In this document: positions 6,021 to 14,183 of the stretch, piece after piece
Position numbering within the stretch: the first letter of the stretch is position 1
Layout: every line of letters begins with the position of its first letter
NCBI GenBank assembly: GCA_022571575.1
Contig: JACZXN010000005.1
Span: forward strand, 1-17,567
DNA from: Chloroflexota bacterium
GTDB lineage: Bacteria; Chloroflexota; Dehalococcoidia; UBA3495
DNA length: 17,567 bases
Direction: 5' to 3'
Translations under genes and position numbers: made by a program
Notes under the pieces: model-generated
Seen by the model: only the letters and a program-made list of their open reading frames with translations
What the model was told of the DNA's origin: nothing
Databases searched by the model: none

Positions 6021-7052
6021 ATGGGCGCCAATCTTTCGTTGCCCCAGTCCAGCCGGTTCCAATTCAGCCCCGAACTCCAGATATGCCGCATCCTCAACGG
6101 AATGTGGCAGGTGTCGGGCGGCCACGGCCATATCGACCCCGAGACGGCGGTGGAGGGCATGTTCCCCTACCTGGACTCAGGGTTCACCACGTGGGACCTG
6201 GCCGACCACTATGGTCCCGCCGAAGACTTTATCGGGGAGTTCCGGAGGCGGTTGTCGGCTCGCCGCCCGCCCGGCGCGGTGTCCGGCATCCAGGCCTTCA
6301 CCAAATGGGTGCCAAATCCCGGCCCCATGGACCGGGATCTGGTGGCTGAGAACATCAACAGGTCTCTGCGCCGGATGGACCTGGAATCCCTGGACCTGCT
6401 CCAGTTCCACTGGTGGGATTACGGCGACGAACGCTACCTGGAGGCCATGGGCCATCTGGAAGATCTCCGGACTGAAGGTAAGATCGGGCACCTGGGGCTG
6501 ACCAACTTCGATACCCAGCACCTTCAGAAGATTGTCGACGAGGGCTACCAGGTGGTGTCCAACCAGGTGCAGTATTCCCTCATCGACCGGAGGCCGGAGA
6601 TACAGATGGCCCAGTACTGCCAGGACCAGGGCATACATCTTCTGGCTTACGGCGCCCTGGCCGGCGGCCTGCTATCGGAAAAGTATCTGGGACAGCCCGA
6701 ACCGGGCCGGTCTGCTTTGACGACCGCCAGCCTGTCCAAGTATAAGTTGATGGTGGACGCCTGGGGCGGGTGGGACCTCCTCCAAGAACTGCTCCTCACC
6801 CTCAAGGGCATCGCCGGCCGCCACCGAGTCAGCATCTCCGATGTGGCGTTGCGCTACATACTGGACCGTCCGGCGGTGGCCGGGGTGATCGTGGGGGTCC
6901 GGCTGGGCGTGGCCGACCACCGGGAAGACAACGCCAAAGTTTTTGATCTCGCCCTGGAACCGGAAGACCTGGCCGAGTTGGAATCGGTGTTGAGCCGGTC
7001 CCAAGACCTCTACCAGATCATCGGCGATTGCGGCGACGAGTACCGCCGGTGA
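6021..7052 (+). CDS. Aldo/keto reductase
   Basis: A 343-aa NAD(P)H-dependent (beta/alpha)8-barrel reductase of carbonyls, or dehydrogenase of alcohols, in the cytosol. The full catalytic tetrad is visible: Asp59 and Tyr64 in TTWDLADHYG, Lys95 in AFTKW and His130 in LLQFHWW. LGLTNFDTQHL and VVSNQVQYSLIDRRPE are the expected mid-barrel strands, and VAGVIVGVRLGVADHREDN is the C-terminal cofactor-phosphate region. The frame is open from a GTG at 5892, but the first 43 codons look non-conserved, so ATG 6021 (or GTG 6018) is preferred; the ribosome site there is weak. It is divergent from the LLM gene, sharing a 290-nt gap, and 140 nt upstream of the YyaL-like gene on the same strand. The family is certain, the substrate unknown. 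Confidence 0.92.
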   Translation: MGANLSLPQSSRFQFSPELQICRILNGMWQVSGGHGHIDPETAVEGMFPYLDSGFTTWDLADHYGPAEDFIGEFRRRLSARRPPGAVSGIQAFTKWVPNPGPMDRDLVAENINRSLRRMDLESLDLLQFHWWDYGDERYLEAMGHLEDLRTEGKIGHLGLTNFDTQHLQKIVDEGYQVVSNQVQYSLIDRRPEIQMAQYCQDQGIHLLAYGALAGGLLSEKYLGQPEPGRSALTTASLSKYKLMVDAWGGWDLLQELLLTLKGIAGRHRVSISDVALRYILDRPAVAGVIVGVRLGVADHREDNAKVFDLALEPEDLAELESVLSRSQDLYQIIGDCGDEYRR

Positions 7053-7192
7053 TCCACCTCAGCCGGCCTTCAGGATCATGACTGATGGGACGGCAGCGTC
7101 CGGCTCCATAGATGTGCCAAGGTGGCAAGTGGGGTCCCCGGTGGTGGGAGCGCGAGTAAAGGTGGCAGCGAGACGGCTCCAGTGGAGGTCCG
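7053..7192 (+). other. Repeat-bearing leader of the YyaL-like gene
   Basis: This 140-nt gap contains AAGGTGGCA twice (7119-7127 and 7159-7167) and an imperfect direct repeat with outline GGCAGCG...CGGCTCCA (7092-7108 and 7164-7181). The first unit lies in a small hairpin GGACG/CGTCC (7088-7092 with 7097-7101). It could be a structured leader or a chance product of GC-rich sequence; no known riboswitch motif is recognised. Confidence 0.4.
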
Positions 7193-8992
7193 ATGTCGAC
7201 TGAACAGTCTGCGGGCAAAATAAGCTGGTGGGATTGGGACGAACCGGCCTTTCAGGCGGCGCGCTCTGAAGCCAAGCCCGTGCTCCTCGCCCTCACCGCC
7301 ACCTGGTGCCACTGGTGCCACGTTATGGACCGGACCACTTACGCGGACCCTGCTGTCATTGAGCTGGTCAACAGGTGGTTCATCGCGGTGAGAGTGGACG
7401 TGGACCAGCGGCCTGAACTGTCCGCCCGTTATAACCAGGGGGGGTTCCCGTCGGTGGCCTTTCTCGACGGCGATGGTCAGGTGATATCGGGCAGGGTCTA
7501 TACCCCTCCGGCCGAGATGGTGCAGCTACTGGAGGAGGTAAGGCATTCCCATTCGGAGGGGACCCACCCGGCTCCCGGTCCTGGGGGTCCCACCCCGGTT
7601 GCACCGCACCGGGATCAGGCCGCGGCCGTTGGTCTGGTACGGCAGGGTCTGGAGGAGCTCTACGACCGCGATTTCGGGGGTTTCGGAGACGAGCCGAAGC
7701 AGCCGCCGTGGGAAGGGGTGGAGTTCTTGCTGTCCGTCTACCAGCATAAGGGAGAGCGCCGCCTTCGGGAGATGGCCTGCCGGACCCTGGACGGGGTGGC
7801 TGCCGGTCTATTCGACCGCCGGGACGGTGGCTTCTTCCGGTACTCGGTGGCCCGTGATTGGCGGGTCCCTCATTATGAAAAAATGCTCCAGAGCAACGCC
7901 CGGTTGGCCTCCACGTTCCTGACAGCGTTTCAGGTCACCGGTAAACCAGCCTACAAGAAGGCCGCTCTGGACACTCTAGACTACTTGCTGACCACCCTTC
8001 GGGACCCAACCAATGGCCTCTTTTACGCCAGCCAAGACGCGGATGAAGAATACTACCGCCTCCCCTGGAAGGACCGGAACGCCGCGGCCAAGCCATCCGT
8101 CGACACTGTCCTGTACACCGGCTGGAACGCTCTGGCCGCCAGCGCCTTTCTACAGGCTTTCGCGGTCGCCGGCAAACAGTCTTACCTGGACCATGCTTTG
8201 GTTATCCTCGAATCGCTGTGGTCGGAGTTTGAAGGCGCCGGCTGGGGATTGCCCCACGTATTCAAAGCATGGGAAGGGCCACGTTTCCTGGCTGATCACG
8301 TCCATGCCCTGGTTGCTTTCCTGGGTTGTTATCAGGCCACCGGCAACCGGACCGAACTGGAGCGGGCAGAGGCGGTCCTGCATGCGATCAGGCGGCATTT
8401 CAGCGCTTCAGACGGCGGGTTCTACGATGTTGGCCCCGAAACTGCCGCCAGCGGCCCGCCACTGGCCAGGGTGAAGCCGGTGCTGGAAAATGCGTTGCTG
8501 GTTGAGGCGATGGTCACATTGGCCACCATCAATCAGGACGAGGAATGCTTTGAGGCCGCCAGAGCCACTCTGGACACCTTCAGCGAGGTTGTGCCGGGCC
8601 GGAGCTACCTGGGACCGCCGCGCATTCGCCGGGTGGAAGAAGATGAAGAACGGCTTTACCTTCCCGCCGCTTCCGCCTGGGCCAGGGCCAGCGGCTTGAT
8701 GAGATCAGGGCCGGTCCACCTGGTTGTGATCGGCGATGGCTCATTGAATGCCACAAAGGTGCTGATCAGAGCCGCTTTGAAGGCCAGGACTCCCGGCTGG
8801 GTGGTGCAGATCCTGGACCCCAACGTTGAGCCTGATATGGTGTCAAAGCTTGGGTTTCCCGCCGGCGACGCGCCTGCCGTTTATCTGTGCGTCGGCCGGC
8901 AGTGCCTGGCGCCGATCCGCGAAGCGGAGGAACTGCGCAGGTGGACACGGCCCGGCGCGCTGGCCGCCTTGTCGGGCTCAACTAGCCAATAG
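7193..8992 (+). CDS. YyaL/SPATA20-type protein: DUF255 thioredoxin-fold plus alpha/alpha-barrel
   Basis: Encodes 599 aa. Residues about 10-120 form a thioredoxin-like domain with TATWCHWCHVM (CxxC at Cys39/Cys42) and the cis-proline segment GGFPSVAF (83-90). The rest resembles the N-acylglucosamine-epimerase-like (alpha/alpha)6 barrel of bacterial YyaL and animal SPATA20: GGFGDEPKQP (162-171), GGFFRYSVARDW (212-223), VPHYEKML (225-232), SQDADEE and a terminal PAVYLCVGRQCLAPI. The family is widespread but its reaction is not settled; a redox role is inferred from CxxC. Typical members are longer (about 650-700 aa), and several motif positions deviate (for example QSNA for YDNA). There is no signal peptide. 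A strong GGAGGT (7184-7189) lies only 3 nt before ATG, unusually tight. It follows the aldo/keto reductase and converges with the beta-propeller gene. Confidence 0.9.
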   Translation: MSTEQSAGKISWWDWDEPAFQAARSEAKPVLLALTATWCHWCHVMDRTTYADPAVIELVNRWFIAVRVDVDQRPELSARYNQGGFPSVAFLDGDGQVISGRVYTPPAEMVQLLEEVRHSHSEGTHPAPGPGGPTPVAPHRDQAAAVGLVRQGLEELYDRDFGGFGDEPKQPPWEGVEFLLSVYQHKGERRLREMACRTLDGVAAGLFDRRDGGFFRYSVARDWRVPHYEKMLQSNARLASTFLTAFQVTGKPAYKKAALDTLDYLLTTLRDPTNGLFYASQDADEEYYRLPWKDRNAAAKPSVDTVLYTGWNALAASAFLQAFAVAGKQSYLDHALVILESLWSEFEGAGWGLPHVFKAWEGPRFLADHVHALVAFLGCYQATGNRTELERAEAVLHAIRRHFSASDGGFYDVGPETAASGPPLARVKPVLENALLVEAMVTLATINQDEECFEAARATLDTFSEVVPGRSYLGPPRIRRVEEDEERLYLPAASAWARASGLMRSGPVHLVVIGDGSLNATKVLIRAALKARTPGWVVQILDPNVEPDMVSKLGFPAGDAPAVYLCVGRQCLAPIREAEELRRWTRPGALAALSGSTSQ

Positions 8993-9057
8993 TTGGGCGG
9001 CACGGCGCGGCTGCGGCCCCCGGCCGGTGTCCGGTCCTCAGCAACCTACCAGCCATC

Positions 9058-9079
9058 GTCAGTTCGGCGTCAGTTCGGC
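9058..9079. repeat. Two-copy 11-nt tandem repeat
   Basis: GTCAGTTCGGC occurs twice head to tail, followed by a partial third copy (GTCGGTCC). It lies in the 110-nt gap between the convergent YyaL-like and beta-propeller genes. No terminator with a T-tract is seen in this gap. Confidence 0.7.
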
Positions 9080-9102
9080 GTCGGTCCTGTGCCGCGGCGG
9101 TG

Positions 9103-10071
9103 TCAGTTGGGGGTCCAGGCCAACGCCCTCACTTCGGTGAACTCCTTCTTCAGCTTCTCCCAACTATCACCGCCATCGGTGCTGCGATAAAGCTCGCCAT
9201 AGATGCTGTTGGCCAGTATCAGGTTGGGGTCCGCGGGGTGAGTCGCGAAATTCCATAGCGGTGAATTGGGCTCCACGGGCAATGGCGGGGTTTCCCATGA
9301 TTTCCCACCGTCCGTGGACCGCTGAATGGTGCCGGTGTTCCCGATGGCCGCATCACCGTTGGCGGCGAACAGGACTTGTGGATCATCGGCCTTGACCGCC
9401 ACCCACCGGCAGTAAGGCATGGGGAACGACGAGGTGACCGCCAGGGATTGGAAGGTCTCCCCTTCGTCCTGGCTGGCGTAGATCTCATGGGGAGTGCTCA
9501 CCAGTAGGGTCTTCTGTTCGCCCAGGCTCAGGGCCATGCCGTGAATATCCGGGTTGGTGATGCCGCTGTCCACCTGGGCCCAGGTATCCCCGCCGTCACG
9601 GCTTCGGTACACTCCGTCGATCTCCACCCCGGCGAACACCGTGCCCCCGTCCCCTGGGTCCACCAGCATCGCCGTGACTCTGGGTGCGCCGATGGCGCAT
9701 TCCTGGGCCATGACCGCCGACAGCTTCTGCCAGCTCTTGCCACCGTCTTTGGAGCGGAACACGAATGGAGGACTGGTGCCGGCGAAAATGGTGTCGGAGT
9801 CCGAGGGATCGACGGCGATGGACCAGATATTCAGCCCCGCCATGGGAGAGTCCAGCTTCACCCAATTGCCGCCGCTATCTTCGCTGCGGTAGATTCCGTT
9901 GTTGGAGCCGGCGTACACAACGTTGGGATTTTGCGGGTCTACCGTCAAAGCCCTGACCTGGGATTCCCCAGGGAAGGGGTCCCGGATACGGCTCCAACTA
10001 TCACCGCCATCGGGACTTTGAAATAGCCCTGCGCCCGTGGTTCCCACCATGATGCTGTAGTTTCCGGACAT
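9103..10071 (-). CDS. Seven-Asp-box (BNR-type) beta-propeller protein
   Basis: Encodes 322 aa made of repeats each ending in an Asp-box (SxDxGxxW): SPDGGDSW (19-26), SEDSGGNW (63-70), SKDGGKSW (107-114), SRDGGDTW (157-164), SQDEGETF (200-207, degenerate), STDGGKSW (252-259) and STDGGDSW (297-304). Spacing is 43-52 residues, consistent with a seven-bladed propeller as in sialidase/Ycf48/VPS10-like proteins. Each blade also has a VDPxxPxxVYAG-type strand. The protein starts directly with a blade (MSGNYSIMVGTTGAGLF) and lacks a signal peptide or extra catalytic domain, so it is probably a cytoplasmic binding or scaffold protein. AAGGAGG (plus 10079-10085) 7 nt before ATG fixes the start. It is 95 nt downstream of the monooxygenase on the same strand and may be its last operon partner. 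No specific function can be assigned. Confidence 0.85.
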   Translation of the reverse strand: MSGNYSIMVGTTGAGLFQSPDGGDSWSRIRDPFPGESQVRALTVDPQNPNVVYAGSNNGIYRSEDSGGNWVKLDSPMAGLNIWSIAVDPSDSDTIFAGTSPPFVFRSKDGGKSWQKLSAVMAQECAIGAPRVTAMLVDPGDGGTVFAGVEIDGVYRSRDGGDTWAQVDSGITNPDIHGMALSLGEQKTLLVSTPHEIYASQDEGETFQSLAVTSSFPMPYCRWVAVKADDPQVLFAANGDAAIGNTGTIQRSTDGGKSWETPPLPVEPNSPLWNFATHPADPNLILANSIYGELYRSTDGGDSWEKLKKEFTEVRALAWTPN

Positions 10072-10166
10072 TGCGATGCCTCCTTACATTTTGACCATTT
10101 GTGCGAAGGCGCTGACGAGTCAGCAGGCGATCTGGCATCTCCCGGTTTCAGGCGGCGGCGATCCGG

Positions 10167-11816
10167 CTACGTCGTCGATGCCACCTTTCCTCGACCGCCA
10201 GAATCGAGGATGAAGCCCTCGTATCCGTTGTCCGCGATCTCGTTGCACTTTTTCCGGTAGGTCCCGACGCCACCGGCGTAAGGCATGAACACGCGGGGTT
10301 TCCCAGGGATATTCGCGCCGAGGTACCACGAGTTCGCCAGCATGTACATCGTGGGCTCGGCGACCTCGTTCACGTGGGACACCCATGCCGCCTCCGCGTC
10401 GGCATCGGCCTCGGAACCCTGGATACCGCGTTCGCGCATGTACTGGAGGAAGTCAGCGATCCACTCGATGTGCTGCTCGATGGACACCGGCATGTTGCTG
10501 AGGACCGAGGGGCTGCCGGGTCCCGTGATCATAAACATGTTGGGGAATCCAGCCACCTGCAGACCAAGGTAGGTCTTGGGACCCTCGGACCACTTGTCTT
10601 TGAGCGACAGATCGTTTCTACCGCGGATGTCCATCTTGAAGTAGGTGCCCGTCATCGCGTCGAAACCGGTGGCGAAGACGATGATGTCGAACTCGAATTC
10701 TTCGTCCTCGGTCCGTATCCCCTTCGGCGTGATCTCTTGGATCGGCGAGTGGCGGATATCGACCAGCTCGACGTTGTCGCGGTTGTAGGTATCGAAGTAA
10801 TCGGTGTCGATCAGAGCGCGCTTGGAACCAAAGGGATGGTCCGTGGGCAGCAGCTTCTCGACGGTCTCTGGATCCTTCACCATCTCGCGGATCTTGGACC
10901 GGACGAACTCGGAAATAGTGTCGTTGGCCCTTCTGTCCGTGCTGATGTCCTTGAAGGACGCACCCAGGAACTTTATTCCGCCTTCAGCCCAGCCGGCTTC
11001 ATACACCTCCAGGCGCTCCGCCGCGGTGACCTGTATAGCCGAGCGCTCATCGCGGTCCACGGGAAAGCCGCCCGTGGACCACCTTGCCTGTTCCAGTATC
11101 TCTTCGTAGTTCGGCTTTACCACTTCCTCGAGGTACTTGCGGTCCACCGTGGCGTGGCGCGCCGGGACCGTGTACTGCGCAGTCCGTTGGAACACGGTCA
11201 GGTGTCCCGCCTGCTCGGCGATCACCGGAATCGATTGCACGCCGCTTGATCCCGTGCCGATGACAGCCACCCGCTTCCCGGCGAAGTCCACCTTTTCGTG
11301 GGGCCAACTACCCGTGTGATACCACTGTCCCTGGAAGGAGTCGAGCCCCTTTATGTCCGGAACATTGCCCGCTGAGATGCATCCGATACCGGTGATCAAG
11401 AACTGGGCGGTGACCCGATCGCCTTGGTCTGTTTCGACCTCCCACCGGTTGGTATCCTCCAGGAACCTGGCCGAGGTGACCCGGGTGTTGAGCTGTATGT
11501 TGCGGCGAAGGTCGAAGCGGTCCGCGACGTGGTTGAGGTAGGACAATATCTCCGGCTGTTCCGGATACTTTCCGCTCCAGTTCCAATCCTGAAGCAGCTC
11601 CTTTGAGAATGTGAAGCAATACAGGTAGCTCTCGGAGTCGCAGCGCGCACCCGGATAGCGGTTCCAATACCAGGTGCCGCCGACTCCGTCGCCCGACTCG
11701 TAGACTTGGACGGACATGCCGAGTTCTTCCCGCAGTCGGCGGAGCATGCCCAATCCCGCGAAGCCGGCCCCGATGACCACCGCATCGAAGTCCGGGGGTG
11801 TTTCTGAGTTAGCCAT
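10167..11816 (-). CDS. Flavin-containing Baeyer-Villiger monooxygenase
   Basis: A 549-aa class B flavoprotein monooxygenase of phenylacetone/cyclohexanone monooxygenase type. It would insert an oxygen next to a ketone to give an ester or lactone, using FAD, NADPH and O2. The FAD Rossmann motif is GAGFAGL (16-22), followed by GGTWYWNRYPGARCDSES (46-63). The type I fingerprint FxGxxxHxxxWP reads FQGQWYHTGSWP (161-172). The NADPH Rossmann motif is GTGSSG (187-192). SKRALIDT (331-338) holds the Arg equivalent to the active-site arginine of phenylacetone monooxygenase, and FATGFDAMTG closes the core. All key residues are present at full length, so activity is expected. GGAGG (plus 11822-11826) supports the ATG. 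It lies 60 nt downstream of an HSL-type esterase, a classic pairing for ketone breakdown. The natural substrate is not deducible. Confidence 0.95.
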   Translation of the reverse strand: MANSETPPDFDAVVIGAGFAGLGMLRRLREELGMSVQVYESGDGVGGTWYWNRYPGARCDSESYLYCFTFSKELLQDWNWSGKYPEQPEILSYLNHVADRFDLRRNIQLNTRVTSARFLEDTNRWEVETDQGDRVTAQFLITGIGCISAGNVPDIKGLDSFQGQWYHTGSWPHEKVDFAGKRVAVIGTGSSGVQSIPVIAEQAGHLTVFQRTAQYTVPARHATVDRKYLEEVVKPNYEEILEQARWSTGGFPVDRDERSAIQVTAAERLEVYEAGWAEGGIKFLGASFKDISTDRRANDTISEFVRSKIREMVKDPETVEKLLPTDHPFGSKRALIDTDYFDTYNRDNVELVDIRHSPIQEITPKGIRTEDEEFEFDIIVFATGFDAMTGTYFKMDIRGRNDLSLKDKWSEGPKTYLGLQVAGFPNMFMITGPGSPSVLSNMPVSIEQHIEWIADFLQYMRERGIQGSEADADAEAAWVSHVNEVAEPTMYMLANSWYLGANIPGKPRVFMPYAGGVGTYRKKCNEIADNGYEGFILDSGGRGKVASTT

Positions 11817-11859
11817 CCTATCCTCCGGGTGTTTCTTGGTTCAGTTAGAGGGGTTTGCC

Positions 11860-11875
11860 AAGGGCCTAGGCCCTT
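11860..11875 (-). other. Intercistronic palindrome between esterase and monooxygenase
   Basis: AAGGGCCTAGGCCCTT is a perfect 16-nt palindrome that begins one base after the esterase stop codon (11877-11879) on the minus strand. It can fold as a 6-bp stem with a CTAG loop. The following bases are not T-rich, so full termination is unlikely; it might tune the relative amount of monooxygenase or stabilise the upstream message. Confidence 0.5.
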
Positions 11876-11876
11876 A

Positions 11877-12827
11877 TCACTGTGCTGATCGAGCTTTGCG
11901 CGTTCTCACGATACACGCTTTGACCGCCTTGACCACCTGCTGGAAACCGAGCTCGCTGCCGGGCAGCATCAGCAGAGTAAAGAATCCATGCATCTGGCCG
12001 GCATATCTCTGGAGATCAACCGGCACGTCTGCTTCCCGCAGACGCGCCGCGTAAGCCTCGCCTTCGTCCCGTAAGACATCATGCTCCGCGGTAAGTATAA
12101 CGGCCGGCGGAAGTCCTGAGAGATCCTCGGCGTGCAGGGGAGAGGCGTTCGGTTCGGTGCGGCGGGAGGACTCTGGAAGGTAGTGGTCCCAGAACCAGAT
12201 CATCCCATCGCGGGTCAGTAGTAGGGAATTTTCGGGATCGGTATAAGAGGGACGGTCACAGTCGGCATCGGTGACGGGGTAGATGAGCACCTGTAGCGCT
12301 ATGGATGGTCCGCCGTGGTCGCGGGCACGTATGGCCATCACGGCGGCGAGGTTTCCACCGGCACTGTCACCAGCCACGATCAGTGGCACCTCTTGGCCCG
12401 CGATATCGCTGAGGTGCTTCCCGACCCATTCCAGCGCCGCATATGAGTCATCCACTGCGGCTGGGTAGCGATGCTCCGGCGCAAGACGGTACTCCACCAG
12501 GACCACGGCGCAAGATGTCCGCTCCGCCAGCTTACGTGCCACGGTGTCATACTCGTCAATCGAACCCAGAACCCATCCGCCCCCATGGTAGTAGACCAGA
12601 ACTCCGATGGGATTCTGGATAGGAACGAGGATCCGGAGTCTGGCCTGTCCGTCCGGCCCCTCGATGGTGCGCTCCTCCACGCGTTGCATGGCCGGTGCAG
12701 GCCCGGCAAGTTCTGAAAGCTTGGATCCAAAGGCGCGTGCCTCGTCGGGCGTGCATTCGTGCAGAGGCTTTCCATCGCCTTCAGCCAGCAGTTTCAGAAA
12801 CCGGACGGTCGCGGACTCTAGCGCCAT
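11877..12827 (-). CDS. Alpha/beta hydrolase, hormone-sensitive-lipase (HSL) type esterase
   Basis: A 316-aa carboxylesterase of the HSL (family IV) type. The oxyanion-hole motif HGGGW is at 81-85, the nucleophile elbow GDSAGGN has Ser155, Asp250 lies in AEHDVLRDEG and His280 in QMHGFF; the triad is complete. EYRLAPEHRYPAAVDD is a further family hallmark. The frame is open to an ATG at 12920, but the preferred start is ATG 12827: it gives normal family length, has AGGGGAA (plus 12831-12837) in front, and an extended -10 promoter motif lies inside the longer version. Short-chain esters or lactones are the expected substrates. It sits directly before the Baeyer-Villiger monooxygenase on the same strand, which would supply such products (inference). 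A role in general detoxification is the alternative. Confidence 0.92.
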   Translation of the reverse strand: MALESATVRFLKLLAEGDGKPLHECTPDEARAFGSKLSELAGPAPAMQRVEERTIEGPDGQARLRILVPIQNPIGVLVYYHGGGWVLGSIDEYDTVARKLAERTSCAVVLVEYRLAPEHRYPAAVDDSYAALEWVGKHLSDIAGQEVPLIVAGDSAGGNLAAVMAIRARDHGGPSIALQVLIYPVTDADCDRPSYTDPENSLLLTRDGMIWFWDHYLPESSRRTEPNASPLHAEDLSGLPPAVILTAEHDVLRDEGEAYAARLREADVPVDLQRYAGQMHGFFTLLMLPGSELGFQQVVKAVKACIVRTRKARSAQ

Positions 12828-12830
12828 AAA

Positions 12831-12837
12831 TTCCCCT
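12831..12837 (-). promoter_or_regulatory. Ribosome binding site deciding the esterase start
   Basis: Minus-strand AGGGGAA lies just before ATG 12827, with the AGGGG core 5 nt away. It supports the 316-aa product over the 347-aa reading from 12920. Confidence 0.6.
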
Positions 12838-12870
12838 ATGTGTTTATTCGCGGCGTAGCCAAGCAACCGC

Positions 12871-12879
12871 ATAATAGCA
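12871..12879 (-). promoter_or_regulatory. Extended -10 promoter candidate for the esterase-monooxygenase genes
   Basis: The minus strand reads TGCTATTAT, a TGn-extended -10 box with five of six matches. No good -35 is seen at 17 nt, which extended -10 promoters can tolerate. The start would be near 12864, giving a leader of about 37 nt before ATG 12827. It would allow the esterase and monooxygenase to be expressed apart from the upstream epimerase. Confidence 0.4.
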
Positions 12880-13143
12880 GAATCAACCGGAATTCCCCAT
12901 GCCACGTCGCCTGGACCCAAGCGGCTCCATCTTCGGGTGGAGCCATCCTAGTATCGTTGGCGAATGCCGTCAACGGTCCCAACGAACTCACCGTATCCCG
13001 GCGTCGTGAACCGGCGCTGGGGGTTTGTGAGCCCCACCGGTCATCCTGAGAATCCGCATTAAGCCAGGGAACGATGCGTTCCAACTCTGGTGAGACCTGC
13101 TCGATGGGCGCCATAAACTGATCTTAAATCCGTCTCTATCCGG

Positions 13144-14145
13144 CTATCCGCTTCCGTCAAGGTGATCCGGTAACCCGCGTACCGCTGCGATGATCCGGTC
13201 TTCCAGGTCATCGGCGTCGCCATCGGGCACGAGATCATGCCTATCCATCCAAGCGATGCTCTCGGCCAGACTCTCGATGAGCGGGGTGCGCGGCTGGAAT
13301 TCCGGCACGTCTCTTGCCAGCTTGGCGCCGCTGAAGACCTGTGCGTGGCCATAGTTCTCACTCAACTCGCCAAACCGTTCGGTGGATATGGCGATCAAGG
13401 TCTCTTGGGCGACATGAACGATCTTCGCGGTCACACCCAATGCCTCAGCCACCCCGCAGTGCCACTGGTCCCAGGTCATTGGAGTCGGGTGGACCAGGTT
13501 GTAAATCTCCCCCAAGCATCTCGACCGGCCAAGAACCTCCGCGAATCCAACCCCCGCATCCCGCGATGAAAGAAATTGAAAGTAGTTCAGCCCGTCTCCG
13601 GCCGATAGGATCGGCTTACCCTTGCGCAGCCGGTCTATCCAGCCTCCATCTCCCCCTACCTGCCGCCCCAGCATTCCCTTTCCATAGGTATAAGAAGGCT
13701 TGAAGATCGTAACTGGGAACCCATCTTCCTCGTGCGCCCGGAGCAACAGCGCATCGGCGGCGATCTTGCCCAGCCCATATGCGGAAGCGCCATTCAACGG
13801 GGCTGTTTCATCCAGGTTGATCCCACTGAACGGTGGGCCGTAGGTCATCACCGTTGAGCAATGAACGAAGTGATCCACCCGTCCGCGGAACGCGCGCAGC
13901 GAGGATGCGGCGTCGCCGGCATCGAATGAGATCATGTCGATGACCGCGTCGAATTTCTCGACCCGCATCCTGCTCTCGAAATCATCCCGGGCCCGGCGGT
14001 CGCCATGGATGACCTGAACGTCAGGCGGTGGCGGATCAGGACGCTGCCCACGGTTGAAAAGCACCACCTGGTGGTTCCTCTCCAATAAGGCCGCGACAAC
14101 TCCGCTACTGATATTGCCGGTGCCGCCAATAACCAAGACTCTCAT
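13144..14145 (-). CDS. NAD(P)-dependent epimerase/dehydratase-type extended SDR
   Basis: Encodes 333 aa of the extended short-chain dehydrogenase type. The N-terminal dinucleotide motif is VLVIGGTGNISSGV (3-16); the third glycine of GxxGxxG is replaced by serine, seen in some atypical extended SDRs. HCSTVMTYG (95-103) supplies the catalytic Ser/Thr, and YGLGK (Tyr123, Lys127) is the YxxxK active site. FKPSYTYGKGM and the C-terminal half form the substrate domain. Members act on nucleotide sugars, but others reduce or oxidise hydroxy and keto groups of small molecules; sequence alone does not decide. AAGGA (plus 14155-14159) lies 9 nt before ATG. It is 38 nt downstream of the CocE-type hydrolase, so these two are probably one transcript. 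Confidence 0.88.
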   Translation of the reverse strand: MRVLVIGGTGNISSGVVAALLERNHQVVLFNRGQRPDPPPPDVQVIHGDRRARDDFESRMRVEKFDAVIDMISFDAGDAASSLRAFRGRVDHFVHCSTVMTYGPPFSGINLDETAPLNGASAYGLGKIAADALLLRAHEEDGFPVTIFKPSYTYGKGMLGRQVGGDGGWIDRLRKGKPILSAGDGLNYFQFLSSRDAGVGFAEVLGRSRCLGEIYNLVHPTPMTWDQWHCGVAEALGVTAKIVHVAQETLIAISTERFGELSENYGHAQVFSGAKLARDVPEFQPRTPLIESLAESIAWMDRHDLVPDGDADDLEDRIIAAVRGLPDHLDGSG

Positions 14146-14183
14146 GTCCGGGTGTCCTTAACCGGCTGACCGAATGGGATGCA

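Larger units (their letters stand above)
12828..13143 (-). other. Gene-free gap upstream of the esterase
   Basis: This 316-nt gap separates the SDR from the esterase. It holds the extended -10 candidate (12871-12879) and a 7-bp hairpin GGCTCCA/TGGAGCC (12923-12929 with 12938-12944, loop of 8) without a T-tract. A 92-codon open frame on the minus strand (12836-13114, starting MAPIEQVSPELERIV) has no ribosome site, and its sequence turns low in protein character after about 25 residues. It may be decayed coding DNA, but nothing recognisable remains. Confidence 0.5.

Noticed and set aside
7119..7181. Possible T-box leader (AAGGTGGCA resembles the GGTGG part of the T-box)
   Set aside because: The ACCGCG portion is missing, there is no specifier stem or terminator, and the downstream gene is not linked to amino-acid supply.
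10374..11249. Plus-strand open frame (291 codons) opposite the Baeyer-Villiger monooxygenase
   Set aside because: Shadow of a gene with all class B monooxygenase motifs.
12923..12944. Hairpin GGCTCCA/TGGAGCC as a terminator
   Set aside because: No T-tract on either strand and an 8-nt loop; more likely chance or part of a leader.
12836..13114. 92-codon minus-strand frame starting MAPIEQVSPELERIV
   Set aside because: No ribosome site, no recognisable domain, and it overlaps the likely esterase promoter and the esterase ribosome site; the first residues look protein-like but too little remains to call a gene or relic.
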